From positions 1-64,000 of the forward strand of contig JAFXVN010000074.1 in the NCBI GenBank assembly GCA_017524545.1: a stretch of 64,000 bases of DNA, read 5' to 3'. The position numbers and the translations under genes are program-made. A model generated the notes under the pieces. It was given only the letters and a program-made list of their open reading frames with translations, was not told the origin of the DNA and did no database searches. The stretch is from Bacteroidaceae bacterium (GTDB lineage: Bacteria > Bacteroidota > Bacteroidia > Bacteroidales > Bacteroidaceae). Below, piece after piece: positions 26,244 through 35,437 of this stretch (position 1 is the first letter of the stretch; every line of letters begins with the position of its first letter).

Positions 26244-26359
26244 GGACTTTTTAGTTAGAATTTCGACATTGAAATGCTAAAAGATGCAAAAAAGATGCAA
26301 AAACGCACAATCTTTCCCAAATTGGCGGGCTGTTTTGCCTCCGTTTGCGTCTTTTTGCG

Positions 26360-26367
26360 TAACTTTG
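26360..26367 (+). promoter_or_regulatory. -7 promoter box (TAACTTTG) for lemA
   Basis: TAACTTTG 32 nt upstream of ATG 26399; a TTTTG lies about 22 nt before it at the -33 position. Confidence 0.65.
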
Positions 26368-26398
26368 CGCCGAAAAATGATTATGGAATAAAGACACT

Positions 26399-26965
26399 AT
26401 GGGAACAACAACAATTATCGTGATAGCAGTCATCGTGCTGCTGGTCATTTGGGTTATCGGTATCTACAACAATCTCGTAACCCTTCGCAACAACCGTGAG
26501 AATGCATTTGCCAACATCGACGTGCAGCTGAAGCAGCGTTACGACCTCATCCCCAACCTCGTCAATACCGTAAAGGGTTATGCCGAGCATGAAAAGGGTG
26601 TGTTGGAGCGTGTCACTACCGCTCGTACGGCTGCAATGGGGGCAACCTCTTTGAACGAAAAGATTGAGGCAGAGAATGCCTTGAGCAGTGCCTTGGCTGG
26701 TTTGAAGGTGAGCGTGGAAGCCTATCCCGACTTGAAGGCAAACCAGAACTTCCTGCAGCTCCAAAGCGAGTTGGCAGACATCGAGAACAAACTGGCCGCC
26801 GTGCGTCGCTACTTCAACAGTGCTACCAAGGAGCTCAACACAGGCGTACAGCGCTTCCCTGCCGTGCTCTTTGCCGGCATGTTCGGCTTCCATCAGGAAC
26901 CGATGTTCGAGGTGCCACAGGCAGAACGTGCGACGCTCGATAAGGCTCCCGAGGTTAAGTTCTAA
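26399..26965 (+). CDS. lemA: LemA family protein
   Basis: A 188-residue protein with an N-terminal membrane segment (IIVIAVIVLLVIWVIGIY) followed by a helical cytoplasmic domain with the family signature YNNLVTLRNNRENAFANID and LKQRYDLIPNLVNTVKGYA, and later FLQLQSELADIENKLAAVRRYFN. Its biochemical role is not established; it usually stands next to an HtpX-like protease, as here, suggesting a membrane-quality function. Confidence 0.93.
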   Translation: MGTTTIIVIAVIVLLVIWVIGIYNNLVTLRNNRENAFANIDVQLKQRYDLIPNLVNTVKGYAEHEKGVLERVTTARTAAMGATSLNEKIEAENALSSALAGLKVSVEAYPDLKANQNFLQLQSELADIENKLAAVRRYFNSATKELNTGVQRFPAVLFAGMFGFHQEPMFEVPQAERATLDKAPEVKF

Positions 26966-27013
26966 ACCCTCTCGCTTTCCATAAATGGTAAATGGTAAAT
27001 GATTAAATCGTAA

Positions 27014-28009
27014 ATGACTTACGTTGGCATCCATACGCAACAGGTTCAGAACAACATGAAGAGCTTGTTGCTGCTTATCCTCTTTCCGTGCATAATCCTT
27101 GCTATGGTGTACGCTTTCCTTGCATTCATCAACATGCAGGAAGTGCCAGACGGGTATCAGAGTTCCCACATGCAGTTTGATGCAATGGCTACCAATGAGG
27201 CTTTCCTCATGGCTTTGCCATTTGTGGTGGGCATCGTAGGCATTTGGTTCATAGTATCTTACTTCGCCAATGCCAGCATGGTGCGTCACGCCACAGGAGC
27301 ACGTCCGCTGGAGCGTCGCGAGAATCCGCGCGTCTATAACATTGTGGAGAATCTGACCATGACCTGCGGAATGCCGATGCCCAAGATAAACGTCATCGAT
27401 GACCCGCAGCTCAATGCCTTTGCCAGCGGCATCGACGAGAAGAGTTACACCGTCACTGTGACGACTGGCATCTGCAATCGTCTCAACGATGATGAGTTGG
27501 CAGGCGTCATCGGTCACGAATTGACGCACATTCGCAACCGAGACACGCGCCTGCTCATCGTGAGCATCATCTTCGTGGGTATTATGAGCACGGTGTTGAG
27601 CTTGGTAATACGCATGATGTGGAATACATTTGTCTTTGGTGGCGGTGGCCGTCGCCGTGACAGCAAGAATGGAGGAGCATCGGTCATTGTCGTTATGCTG
27701 GTTGCTATTATTTTGGCAGCTGTAGGCTATTTCTTTACGCTGCTTACGCGCTTTGCCATTAGCCGCAAACGCGAGTACATGGCCGATGCCGGCGGGGCTG
27801 AGCTTTGCGGCAACCCCTTGGCACTGGCTTCTGCCCTGCGTAAAATCAGTGGCGACCCGGGACTCGGAGGGGTTGACCGCGAGGATGTGGCCCAGCTCTT
27901 CATTGTCCGTCCGCAGGCTTTCAAGAGCGAGTTCACAAACATGATGAGCAACCTTTTCAGCACCCATCCGCCCATCGAGAAGCGAATAGCGTATCTGGAA
28001 CAATTCTGA
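27014..28009 (+). CDS. htpX: HtpX-like M48 family zinc metalloprotease
   Basis: A 331-residue inner-membrane protease. Two N-terminal membrane segments (LLLLILFPCIILAMVYAFLAF and MALPFVVGIVGIWFIVSYF), then the zinc motif VIGHELTHIRNRD near residue 170, two more membrane segments, and the third ligand Glu in SRKREYMADAGGAELCG. It is thought to degrade damaged membrane proteins. It lies 48 nt after lemA, the usual pairing. The start codon is directly preceded by TAAATGGTAAATG repeats; residues VGIHTQQVQNN fit the family N-terminus, so 27014 is kept. Confidence 0.93.
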   Translation: MTYVGIHTQQVQNNMKSLLLLILFPCIILAMVYAFLAFINMQEVPDGYQSSHMQFDAMATNEAFLMALPFVVGIVGIWFIVSYFANASMVRHATGARPLERRENPRVYNIVENLTMTCGMPMPKINVIDDPQLNAFASGIDEKSYTVTVTTGICNRLNDDELAGVIGHELTHIRNRDTRLLIVSIIFVGIMSTVLSLVIRMMWNTFVFGGGGRRRDSKNGGASVIVVMLVAIILAAVGYFFTLLTRFAISRKREYMADAGGAELCGNPLALASALRKISGDPGLGGVDREDVAQLFIVRPQAFKSEFTNMMSNLFSTHPPIEKRIAYLEQF

Positions 28010-28035
28010 GGCCCCCCTAATCCCCTTTGGGGAGA
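28010..28035. repeat. Partial palindromic element, intergenic
   Basis: GGCCCCCCTAATCCCCTTTG followed by GGGAG, directly after the htpX stop; a half copy related to the family A and B elements. Confidence 0.55.
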
Positions 28036-28095
28036 ATAAATTGTGAAATCACAGAATCGTAAATAAATCGTAAATTGTAAATAGTCAAATAGTAA

Positions 28096-29406
28096 ATGGC
28101 AAAGTTGAATTTTGTAGAAGAACTGAAATGGAGGGGCATGATTCACCAGATGATGCCCGGTACAGAAGAATTACTTATGAAGGAACAGGTGTCGGCTTAC
28201 GTTGGCATTGACCCGACGGCAGACAGCCTGCACATCGGTCATCTTTGTGGCGTGATGATGTTGCGTCACCTGCAGCGTTGTGGACACAAGCCCATCGCCC
28301 TCGTCGGCGGTGCTACAGGTATGATAGGCGACCCCAGCGGCAAGAGCCAAGAGCGCAACCTGCTGAACGAAGAGACGCTGCGCCACAACGTGGCTTGCAT
28401 CCAGAAACAGTTGGCGCATTTCCTCGACTTCGAGAGCGACGCACCCAACCGTGCCGAGCTGGTCAACAACTACGACTGGATGAAGGACTTTTCCTTCCTC
28501 GACTTCGCCCGAGAAATCGGCAAGTGTATCACCGTCAACTATATGATGGCAAAGGATAGCGTGAAGCGCCGTCTCAATGGTGAGGCTCAGGACGGCATGT
28601 CGTTCACAGAGTTCACCTACCAGCTCTTGCAGGGCTACGACTTCCTGCACCTCTATCAAACGAAGAATTGCAAGCTTCAGATGGGCGGCAGCGACCAGTG
28701 GGGTAACATCACAACCGGCACGGAACTCATCCGCCGCAAGCTCGGTGGCGAGAACGAAGCCTTCGCCCTCACTTGTCCCCTCATCACCAAGGCCGACGGC
28801 AAGAAGTTCGGCAAGACGGAGAAAGGCAATATCTGGCTCGACCGCAACCGCACGTCGCCATACGCCTTCTACCAGTTCTGGCTCAATGTGGCCGACGAGG
28901 ACGCAGAGCGTTACATCAAGATATTCACCTCCCTCGACAAGCCCACTATCGATGCCCTCATCGAGGAGCATCGCCAAGACCCGGGCCGTCGTCTCTTGCA
29001 GAAGAAGTTGGCAGAAGAGCTGACCATCATGGTACATAGCCGCGAGGACTACGAACTGGCTCTTGAAGCCAGCAACATCCTCTTCGGAAAGGCAACTAAG
29101 GAAAGCCTTGTGAAGCTTGATGAACAGACGCTGCTCGATGTCTTCAGCGGCGTGCCTCAGTTCGAGGTTAGCCGTGAGTTGCTTGCTGGCGAAGGCACAA
29201 AGGCTGTTGACCTCTTTGCAGAGCACACGCAGTGCTTCCCCAGCAAGGGCGAGATGCGCAAGCTCACGCAGGGCGGCGGTGTCAGTCTCAACAAGGAGAA
29301 GCTCGCCGCATTCGACCAGATGGTGACAGAGGCCGACCTCCTCGATGGCAAGTACCTGCTCGTGCAGCAGGGCAAGAAGAAGTACTTCCTCCTGATAATG
29401 AAATAA
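28096..29406 (+). CDS. tyrS: Tyrosine--tRNA ligase
   Basis: Charges tRNA-Tyr. A 436-residue class I synthetase with [20 protein letters not shown] near residue 36 (HIGH motif), the tyrosine-binding QLLQGYDF and [12 protein letters not shown], and the KMSKS-type [13 protein letters not shown] near 235. The C-terminal S4-like RNA-binding domain ([13 protein letters not shown]) is present. An AT-rich TAAAT repeat touches the start, and a partial palindromic element (28010-28035) separates it from htpX. Confidence 0.96.
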   Translation: MAKLNFVEELKWRGMIHQMMPGTEELLMKEQVSAYVGIDPTADSLHIGHLCGVMMLRHLQRCGHKPIALVGGATGMIGDPSGKSQERNLLNEETLRHNVACIQKQLAHFLDFESDAPNRAELVNNYDWMKDFSFLDFAREIGKCITVNYMMAKDSVKRRLNGEAQDGMSFTEFTYQLLQGYDFLHLYQTKNCKLQMGGSDQWGNITTGTELIRRKLGGENEAFALTCPLITKADGKKFGKTEKGNIWLDRNRTSPYAFYQFWLNVADEDAERYIKIFTSLDKPTIDALIEEHRQDPGRRLLQKKLAEELTIMVHSREDYELALEASNILFGKATKESLVKLDEQTLLDVFSGVPQFEVSRELLAGEGTKAVDLFAEHTQCFPSKGEMRKLTQGGGVSLNKEKLAAFDQMVTEADLLDGKYLLVQQGKKKYFLLIMK

Positions 29407-29510
29407 TGAAAGAATGAAAAAAATGAAGGAATAAAAGAATGAAATAGTGAGAAAATGCAAGTTTTTTTCAATTTCATTATCTCATTTTTTCATTCTTTCA
29501 TTTTTTCTTT
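29407..29510. repeat. Inverted repeat of AATGAAAGAATGAA type
   Basis: Tandem AATGAAAGAATGAAAAAAAT copies after the tyrS stop are mirrored by TTTCATTATCTCATTTTTTC and TTCATTCTTTCA. The structure is the same kind as the other gene-end repeats but with another unit. It probably folds the tyrS transcript end. Confidence 0.6.
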
Positions 29511-29511
29511 G

Positions 29512-29519
29512 TACCTTTG
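29512..29519 (+). promoter_or_regulatory. -7 promoter box (TACCTTTG) for tRNA-Gln
   Basis: TACCTTTG 34 nt upstream of the tRNA 5' end. Confidence 0.6.
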
Positions 29520-29553
29520 CAGCCGCAAACGCTAAAACCGTTTGATTTTGGAT

Positions 29554-29624
29554 TGGACTATGGTGTAATGGTAGCACAACAGGTTTTGGTTCTGTTTGAC
29601 TGGGTTCGAGTCCCGGTAGTCCAA
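29554..29624 (+). tRNA. tRNA-Gln (anticodon TTG)
   Basis: Acceptor TGGACTA pairs with TAGTCCA (29617-29623), the D-arm has GTGTAATGGTAGCAC, the anticodon stem-loop is ACAGG-TTTTGGT-TCTGT with TTG at the anticodon, and the T-arm is CTGGGTTCGAGTCCCGG. CCA is not encoded. Confidence 0.93.
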
Positions 29625-29668
29625 CCGCGAAGCGCCTGAGGCATCTTCAGGAGCGCAAGAACAAAAAG

Positions 29669-29697
29669 AGCGCGATGCACATTATGTGTGTCGCGCT
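29669..29697 (+). terminator. Terminator after tRNA-Gln
   Basis: AGCGCGA at 29669 pairs with TCGCGCT at 29691-29697; inner bases (GCACA/TGTGT) extend the stem. A T-rich stretch (TCGTTTTAT) follows. Confidence 0.7.
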
Positions 29698-29759
29698 TCG
29701 TTTTATGTAAAAAGAGTATAATTTTCAACCTTCAACTTTCAACTTTCAATTAAAAGTTG

Positions 29760-29767
29760 TACCTTTG
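29760..29767 (+). promoter_or_regulatory. -7 promoter box (TACCTTTG) for the DUF2723 gene
   Basis: TACCTTTG 40 nt upstream of ATG 29808, preceded by tandem TTCAACTTTCAAC copies. Confidence 0.65.
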
Positions 29768-29807
29768 CACGGAATTTTACACATCTTATATTATATAAGC
29801 AAACGGA

Positions 29808-32800
29808 ATGAAACATTTCAGACTTGTCGATAACCTGATGGGTTGGCTGACATTTGCCATTGCGGCTTTCGTCTATTGCAGCACGATAGAGCCCACGGCC
29901 AGTTTTTGGGACTGTCCCGAGTTCATCACCACAGCATATAAGCTGGAAGTCGGTCACCCGCCTGGGGCACCCTTCTTCATGCTCACTGCCAACCTCTTTA
30001 CGCAGTTTGTGAGCGACCCGACGAAGGTCGCCCTCATGGTCAACATGATGAGTGCGCTCTTCAGTGCCGCCTGCATCATGTTCCTCTTCTGGAGTATTAG
30101 CCATCTGGCACGCAAACTGGTGGGCGAGAAGGGACAGGTGCAGAACCTTGCTCAGCTCATTATCGTTGAGGCAAGTGCGTTGACAGGTGCCCTCGTCTAT
30201 ACCTTCAGCGACACCTTCTGGTTTAGCGCAGTGGAGGGCGAGGTGTATGCCTACAGTAGCCTTTTCACAGCCGTTGTCTTCTGGTTGATGCTCAAATGGG
30301 AAGACCATGCCGACGAGCCTGGTTCCGACCGTTGGCTCATCCTCATTGCCTACCTGACAGGCTTGAGCATCGGCGTTCACCTGCTGAACTTGCTTTGCCT
30401 GCCTGCCCTTGTGCTTATTTTCTACTATCGGAAGGTCAAGAATGCCACGATGAAGGGCGCGCTGCTCTCTCTGGTGGGCAGTGCCTTGCTCATCTGTGCC
30501 GTGCTCTATGGCATTGTGCCTGGCATCGTGAAGGTGGGCGGATGGTTTGAACTGCTCTTTGTCAACACGCTCAATATGCCCTTCAATACAGGCGTTATCG
30601 TCTATATCGCCCTGCTTGTTGGCATTGTGCTTTGGAGCATCTGGGAAACCATCAAGCAGAAAAGTCGCATGAGAATGGTCATTTCCTATATGCTGAGTGT
30701 CGGCATGTTGGGCATTCCTTTCTATGGCTATGGCTGGACGAGCTTCTTCTGCGGTATCGTTGTGCTTGCACTGCTCTATTTCGCTTTGCAGTGGAAGCGC
30801 GAGGGCAAGAATGTCGTGACGGCTCGGTTGATGAACACCTCACTGCTCTGTATGCTGATGATTATGATTGGTTACAGTTCGTATGCTGTCATCGTCATCC
30901 GCAGCTCTGCCAATACGCCGATGGATCAGAACTCGCCCGAGGACATCTTCACGCTGGGAACCTATCTGAGCCGTGAGCAGTATGGCGACCGTCCCCTGCT
31001 CTACGGACAGGCATATACCAGTCAGGTGATGCTCAAGCCCGAGGGCAACTATTGTGTGCCCGTCAGCGAGCAAGGCGCTCCTGTCTATCAGCGTAAGGAG
31101 AAGCAGACACCCGACGAGCCTGACCGCTATGAGATACAGCGCTACAAGACCGACTACGTCTATCAGCAGAACATGTTCTTCCCCCGCATGTACAGCGAGG
31201 CGCATACCAGAGCCTACGAGAGTTGGATGGGTGGCGTGAAGGGAACTGTCAAGAGCTACGAGCGTTGCGGTGAGATGGTGCAGATAAAGACACCGACCCA
31301 ATTGGAAAATCTCCGCTTCTTCCTCAGCTATCAGGTCAACTTCATGTACTGGCGCTACTTCATGTGGAACTTTGCTGGTCGCCAGAACGACTTGCAAGGT
31401 AACGGAGAGTGGGAACATGGCAACTGGCTAACAGGCATCCCATTCATCGACAATCTGCGCCTGGGCGACCAAAGCAAGCTGCCCTCTGAGCTTCGCGAGA
31501 ACAAGGGCCGCAATGTCTTCTACTGCCTGCCGCTCTTGCTTGGCCTCATCGGTCTGCTGTGGCAGCTCTTCAAGAACGATGCGAAGAACAACGGCGAGGG
31601 CGAGAAGCAGTTCGGTATCGTCTTCTTCCTCTTCTTCATGACAGGTCTCGCCATTGTGCTCTACCTCAACCAGACACCGATGCAGCCGCGCGAACGCGAT
31701 TATGCCTACGCCGGTTCCTTCTATGCCTACGCCATTTGGGTAGGCTTGGGCGTGGCAGGCATTGCCTCCTACCTGCAAAAGCTCCTGCACAACGAAAATG
31801 CTGCGGCATTGCTCTGCTGCCTGTGCATCCTCGTGCCTATACAGATGGCAGGTCAGACATGGGACGACCACGACCGCAGCGGTCGCTACACCTGTCGCGA
31901 CTTCGGCCGCAACTACCTCGAGTCGCTCGACAAGGGGAACTATCCCATCATCTTCACCAACGGCGATAACGACACCTTCCCCCTCTGGTATGCCCAGGAG
32001 ACGGAGGGCTTCCGCACCGACGCCCGTGTCTGCAACCTCTCTTATTTACAGACCGACTGGTACATCGACCAGATGAAGCGTCCTGCCTACGAATCTCCTG
32101 CCGTACCCATCCATTGGAGCCGTCTGCAGTATGTTGCAGGCACACGCGAGGGCGTTACCGTTCGTCCTGGCACATTGGAACGTCTCATCGAGTCCTATAA
32201 GGACGACCCGGAAACACTCCGTAACCTTTTGGGCGACAATCCCTACGAGCTTCGGAGCATCATCGACAACTGGGTGCTCAGCGACAATCCGGATTTGAGG
32301 TTCATTCCCACCGACAGCATCGTCCTGACTGTCGACAAGGAAGCCGTTCGTCGTAGCGGCATGATGATGGCAGGCGACAGCATTCCCGACCAGATGCACA
32401 TCAGTCTCAAGGGCAAGCGTGCCGTCTATAAGAGCGAGATGATGATGTACGAGATGTTGGCACAGTGCAATTGGACGCGACCGCTCTATATTGCCATGAC
32501 GGTGGGTCCCGACAGCTACGGAAACATCAAGGATTACTTTGTGCAGGAAGGCCTCGCCTATCGTGTCACGCCTTTCAACACCACGAAGAGTGGCAAGAAT
32601 ATCGATACGGAGAAGATGTACGAGAACCTGATGACACGCTTCGCCTTTGGCGGACTTGACACGCCAGGCATCTACCTCGACGAGACTGTCATGCGCATGT
32701 GTGGCACTCATCGTCGCATCTTCTCGATGCTTGCCGCACGCCTCGTTCAGGAGGGCAAGCTCGACAAGGCCGCCCGTGTTGTTGCGAAGGTGGAGAAGGT

Positions 32801-33173
32801 CATTCCACCAAGCTCTGTACCCCATAACTATAGCAGCGGCTCGTTGGAGTTGGCACGTGTCTGGAACACCTTGGGCAAGAAAAAGGAAGCCACCGATATT
32901 GCCTATCCTGTGGCAATCCAGGCAGCCGAGTATCTGGAATGGTACTTGACCCTACCCGACAAGGTTCTCTTGCAAAGCGAGCGGGATTGCATGTACTATC
33001 TCTATCAGATGCACAGCGCAGTAAGCCTCTTGAACAGTGCGGGTAGCGACAAGACCTTAGAACTCACCAACCGGCTCAATACTTACAACAATCAGCTTCA
33101 GACTCGCCTATATGGCAGCGTCGGCATGGATGCTGTCGATGAAGATGAAGAAGTTTATGAGGAGGGAGAATAA
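29808..33173 (+). CDS. DUF2723 family multi-pass membrane protein
   Basis: A 1121-residue protein. Residues about 1-380 hold some 10 membrane segments with the family opening STIEPTASFWDCPEFITTAY and EVGHPPGAPFFML, a layout like protein O-mannosyltransferases and other GT-C enzymes. A second membrane block lies at about 560-680, with TPMQPRERDYAYAGSFYAY, followed by a soluble C-terminal part with a few TPR-like helices. In Bacteroidetes this family is linked with glycosylation of exported proteins, but the reaction is not proven. It is a single gene between tRNA-Gln and the polysaccharide deacetylase gene. Confidence 0.88.
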   Translation: MKHFRLVDNLMGWLTFAIAAFVYCSTIEPTASFWDCPEFITTAYKLEVGHPPGAPFFMLTANLFTQFVSDPTKVALMVNMMSALFSAACIMFLFWSISHLARKLVGEKGQVQNLAQLIIVEASALTGALVYTFSDTFWFSAVEGEVYAYSSLFTAVVFWLMLKWEDHADEPGSDRWLILIAYLTGLSIGVHLLNLLCLPALVLIFYYRKVKNATMKGALLSLVGSALLICAVLYGIVPGIVKVGGWFELLFVNTLNMPFNTGVIVYIALLVGIVLWSIWETIKQKSRMRMVISYMLSVGMLGIPFYGYGWTSFFCGIVVLALLYFALQWKREGKNVVTARLMNTSLLCMLMIMIGYSSYAVIVIRSSANTPMDQNSPEDIFTLGTYLSREQYGDRPLLYGQAYTSQVMLKPEGNYCVPVSEQGAPVYQRKEKQTPDEPDRYEIQRYKTDYVYQQNMFFPRMYSEAHTRAYESWMGGVKGTVKSYERCGEMVQIKTPTQLENLRFFLSYQVNFMYWRYFMWNFAGRQNDLQGNGEWEHGNWLTGIPFIDNLRLGDQSKLPSELRENKGRNVFYCLPLLLGLIGLLWQLFKNDAKNNGEGEKQFGIVFFLFFMTGLAIVLYLNQTPMQPRERDYAYAGSFYAYAIWVGLGVAGIASYLQKLLHNENAAALLCCLCILVPIQMAGQTWDDHDRSGRYTCRDFGRNYLESLDKGNYPIIFTNGDNDTFPLWYAQETEGFRTDARVCNLSYLQTDWYIDQMKRPAYESPAVPIHWSRLQYVAGTREGVTVRPGTLERLIESYKDDPETLRNLLGDNPYELRSIIDNWVLSDNPDLRFIPTDSIVLTVDKEAVRRSGMMMAGDSIPDQMHISLKGKRAVYKSEMMMYEMLAQCNWTRPLYIAMTVGPDSYGNIKDYFVQEGLAYRVTPFNTTKSGKNIDTEKMYENLMTRFAFGGLDTPGIYLDETVMRMCGTHRRIFSMLAARLVQEGKLDKAARVVAKVEKVIPPSSVPHNYSSGSLELARVWNTLGKKKEATDIAYPVAIQAAEYLEWYLTLPDKVLLQSERDCMYYLYQMHSAVSLLNSAGSDKTLELTNRLNTYNNQLQTRLYGSVGMDAVDEDEEVYEEGE

Positions 33174-33222
33174 GAAAAGAATTATTCTTAACTCTTAATT
33201 CTTAACTCTAAAATAAATCGTT

Positions 33223-33837
33223 GTGTTCATTGAGCAACCTCCAAGAATCTTCCGTTGGTTCTATCCCCACGCACTGTGGCGGATAGACCAGCACAGGAAG
33301 GTGGTCTATCTTACTTTCGACGATGGTCCCATCCCCGAAGCCACGCCTTTCATCCTTGATGTGCTGGACCGCTTCGGAGCCAAGGCAACATTCTTCGTGG
33401 TGGGCGATAATGCCGAAAAGTATCCGCACTTGCTTGAAGAGGTGCGGAAACGCGGTCATCGCATCGGCAATCATACCTTCAACCACATTTCGGGAGCACG
33501 TCATACTCCTTGGACCTATCTTTCCAACATCAAGAAGGCCAACGACATCCTGCATACCAACCTCTTCCGTCCACCTCACGGATGGATAGGTTTGGTGCAG
33601 TACCGAGTGTTGCGCCATGTCGGTATCAAAGTAGTGATGTGGGATGTCGTGACGCGCGACTACAGCCGTCTGCTCACGGCCGACGATGTTGTGAACAATG
33701 TGAAGCACTACACGCGCAACGGCAGCATCATCACTCTGCATGATTCCCTTAAGAGCATCGACAAACTCAAGCACGCTCTGCCCGAGATTCTATCGTGGCT
33801 GAAGCAGGAAGGATATGAGTTCGGCATTATTGAATAG
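33223..33837 (+). CDS. Polysaccharide deacetylase (NodB-like, CE4)
   Basis: A 204-residue metal-dependent deacetylase of N-acetylated sugars or peptidoglycan. The catalytic Asp and metal Asp are in VYLTFDDGPIPEATP, metal histidines in GNHTFNH, and later motifs RPPHGWIG and IITLHDS are present. No signal peptide is evident. The start is GTG 33223 (VFIEQPPRIFRWFYPH); no ATG fits. The upstream 40 bp are the TTAACTCTTAATTC repeat. The queG-like gene begins inside its last codons (23-nt overlap), indicating co-transcription. Confidence 0.9.
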   Translation: MFIEQPPRIFRWFYPHALWRIDQHRKVVYLTFDDGPIPEATPFILDVLDRFGAKATFFVVGDNAEKYPHLLEEVRKRGHRIGNHTFNHISGARHTPWTYLSNIKKANDILHTNLFRPPHGWIGLVQYRVLRHVGIKVVMWDVVTRDYSRLLTADDVVNNVKHYTRNGSIITLHDSLKSIDKLKHALPEILSWLKQEGYEFGIIE

Positions 33838-34708
33838 CAAAGACATCAAAGCCCAGGCCTCGCGCTTGGGCTTTGTTGGTTGTGGGCTGTCGCGTGCTGA
33901 ACCTGTTGCAGAGCCGTTTGCCAGCCATTATCGCCGTTGGCTTGAGCTTGGATATTGTGCCGACATGGACTATATGCGGCGCAACATCGAGATGCGCCTC
34001 CAGCCCGACCTCCTTGTGCCAGGCGTGCGCACCATCGTCAGCCTCGCCATGAACTTCATGCCCAAGAACCGTCAGCCAGCCATCAGCCTCTACGCCCAGG
34101 GGCAGGACTATCATGACGTGATGAAGCAAAGGATGCGGCAGCTCATGGAGGACACGCAGCTCGAAGGCCGTTGCTTCGTCGATACTGCTCCCGTCTTGGA
34201 GCGTTATTGGGCATGGAAGAGTGGCATTGGCATCATCACCTCCAATGGCGGCTTCATCAGTGTGCCAGGCTACGGACCGACAGTCTTTCTTGGCGAACTC
34301 TTCCTGACAGCCGAAGCCGACCACTACGACACGCCTTTAGCTCCTCCTCCTTTGGAGGGGGCTGGGGAGAGGCTGTTCTGCCCTGCCCTCACCCCCGAGG
34401 GTCTCGACACCCGCCGCTGCATCAGCTACTTGACCATCGAACATCGCGGGTCGTTGCCCGACGGCATCCGTCTCGGTTCCACCTTCTACGGCTGCGACCG
34501 CTGCCTCCGTGCCACACCACAGTTCGCCGAGGCAAAGCCCACAACAGAACCTGCCTTCCAACCATCCGAAGCCCTCTTGCAGATGACACCCGACGACTGG
34601 CAAAGTCTCACCGAAGAGCAGTACCGCGCCCTTTTCAAAGGCTCCGCCGTCAAACGCGCCAAGTACGACGGCCTCAAGCGCAACATCGAGCGCTGGCTGG
34701 AGCAGTAG
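33815..34708 (+). CDS. queG: Epoxyqueuosine reductase (QueG)-like protein with lost Fe-S motifs
   Basis: QueG reduces epoxyqueuosine in tRNA using a cobalamin and two 4Fe-4S clusters. The N-terminal half (MDYMRRNIEMRLQPDLLVPG, then FVDTAPVLERYWAWKSGIG) clearly matches the family, including the catalytic Asp in DTAP. Where the first CxxCxxCxxxCP motif should be, between YDTPL and ALTPEGLDTRRCISYLTIEH, the protein has APPPLEGAGERLFCP, encoded by a palindromic element at 34340-34373. The second motif is reduced to GCDRCLRATP, with Thr where the third Cys belongs. At 297 residues it is slightly short. I infer a non-functional or altered enzyme although the frame is open. Confidence 0.75.
   Translation: MSSALLNSKDIKAQASRLGFVGCGLSRAEPVAEPFASHYRRWLELGYCADMDYMRRNIEMRLQPDLLVPGVRTIVSLAMNFMPKNRQPAISLYAQGQDYHDVMKQRMRQLMEDTQLEGRCFVDTAPVLERYWAWKSGIGIITSNGGFISVPGYGPTVFLGELFLTAEADHYDTPLAPPPLEGAGERLFCPALTPEGLDTRRCISYLTIEHRGSLPDGIRLGSTFYGCDRCLRATPQFAEAKPTTEPAFQPSEALLQMTPDDWQSLTEEQYRALFKGSAVKRAKYDGLKRNIERWLEQ
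34340..34373. repeat. Family B palindromic element replacing an Fe-S motif in queG
   Basis: GCTCCTCCTCCTTTGGAGG followed by GGGCTGGGGAGAGGC folds on itself and matches the core of the elements in topA and the 7TM-HD gene. It sits exactly where the first cluster motif of QueG should be coded. Confidence 0.7.
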
Positions 34709-34734
34709 AAAGGGTTGGGAAAGCAAGAAGCCCA
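34704..34734. repeat. Left 31-bp direct repeat of the accessory island
   Basis: AGTAGAAAGGGTTGGGAAAG followed by CAAGAAGCCCA recurs at 44830-44860 with one mismatch. It begins over the queG stop codon. Between the copies lie 10.1 kb of accessory genes. Confidence 0.8.
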
Positions 34735-34763
34735 TTCTGGCTATGATGTACAAAGTGATGTGC
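34730..34763. repeat. Inner direct repeat, copy 1
   Basis: GCCCATTCTGGCTATGATGT followed by ACAAAGTGATGTGC recurs at 35621-35654 (one mismatch), 891 bp away. The two copies enclose the nuclease-like gene and the putative small RNA. Confidence 0.8.
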
Positions 34764-34807
34764 AGAACTGAGATGTAGGGTTGTGAATATCGTATTTTGC
34801 GCACTAT

Positions 34808-35437
34808 ATGAGTCTAACAATAGTTGAAGATAAAATAGTTGAGTTTGAACCGTTTGAAGAAGACAGTTCTGTACTGATGGTAGCTGAGACCTCATGGAGA
34901 GGTATGGCTGACGAGCTACAGGAGTTGCACAACCTGAAGGGTGCCCAGTTTATCAATCAACTGAAACAGATAGTCTATTATGGCGACTTCCATCCTGTTG
35001 ATGGCGAAACCAGTATTTTCAGTGCCATTAGTGAACAAGGTGACGATTTCGACAACCTGATAAATGCGGCTCGTAAAGCTGTAGAGCATGGCTATCGTGT
35101 GTATATCCTGCCTAACCCGAGGATTTGTCGCACAGCAGATTTCATTTTTGAAAAGAAAGGTATCCTTGGACTCTATGATTTGAAAACTGTCCATGGAAAA
35201 GGGTCTGTAGAGACACAGTTGCTTGATTCTATTGGCCAAACAAACCGTGTCTTGCTTAATATTACGACAGACTATAATGCGCGTTTGCTGTCTTCTGACA
35301 TTAAAACATATTTTGAAGCCAATAAACAAGCCGTTGAAGTGCTAATCTTTAAGGGAAAGAAGTCTATATCCGTGTCAAGATGGCAGGTCGATACTCCTAA
35401 ATTCAATCGTTTGTTCAGGAAGAAATATGAAAAATAA
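34808..35437 (+). CDS. Hypothetical protein with a possible CdiA-C-like nuclease domain
   Basis: A 209-residue soluble protein, not firmly recognised. The C-terminal half (CRTADFIFEKKGILGLYDLK, then GKGSV, LLDSIGQTNRVLLNI) has the layout of PD-(D/E)XK-like tRNase domains found at the ends of CdiA-type toxins: an Asp before a short hairpin, then D-L-K, then a helix with Q/N and a hydrophobic strand. That assignment is inference. It is AT-richer than queG, has no obvious immunity partner, and lies between the two inner direct repeats, as if moved as a unit. A TATTTTG element stands about 20 nt before the start. Confidence 0.5.
   Translation: MSLTIVEDKIVEFEPFEEDSSVLMVAETSWRGMADELQELHNLKGAQFINQLKQIVYYGDFHPVDGETSIFSAISEQGDDFDNLINAARKAVEHGYRVYILPNPRICRTADFIFEKKGILGLYDLKTVHGKGSVETQLLDSIGQTNRVLLNITTDYNARLLSSDIKTYFEANKQAVEVLIFKGKKSISVSRWQVDTPKFNRLFRKKYEK

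Noticed and set aside
26381..28003. A 540-codon open frame on the minus strand
   Set aside because: It runs antisense across both lemA and htpX, including the gap between them; both plus-strand genes have full motifs.
29669..29697. Attachment site behind tRNA-Gln
   Set aside because: The hairpin after the tRNA is an ordinary terminator and no repeat of the tRNA end is seen downstream.
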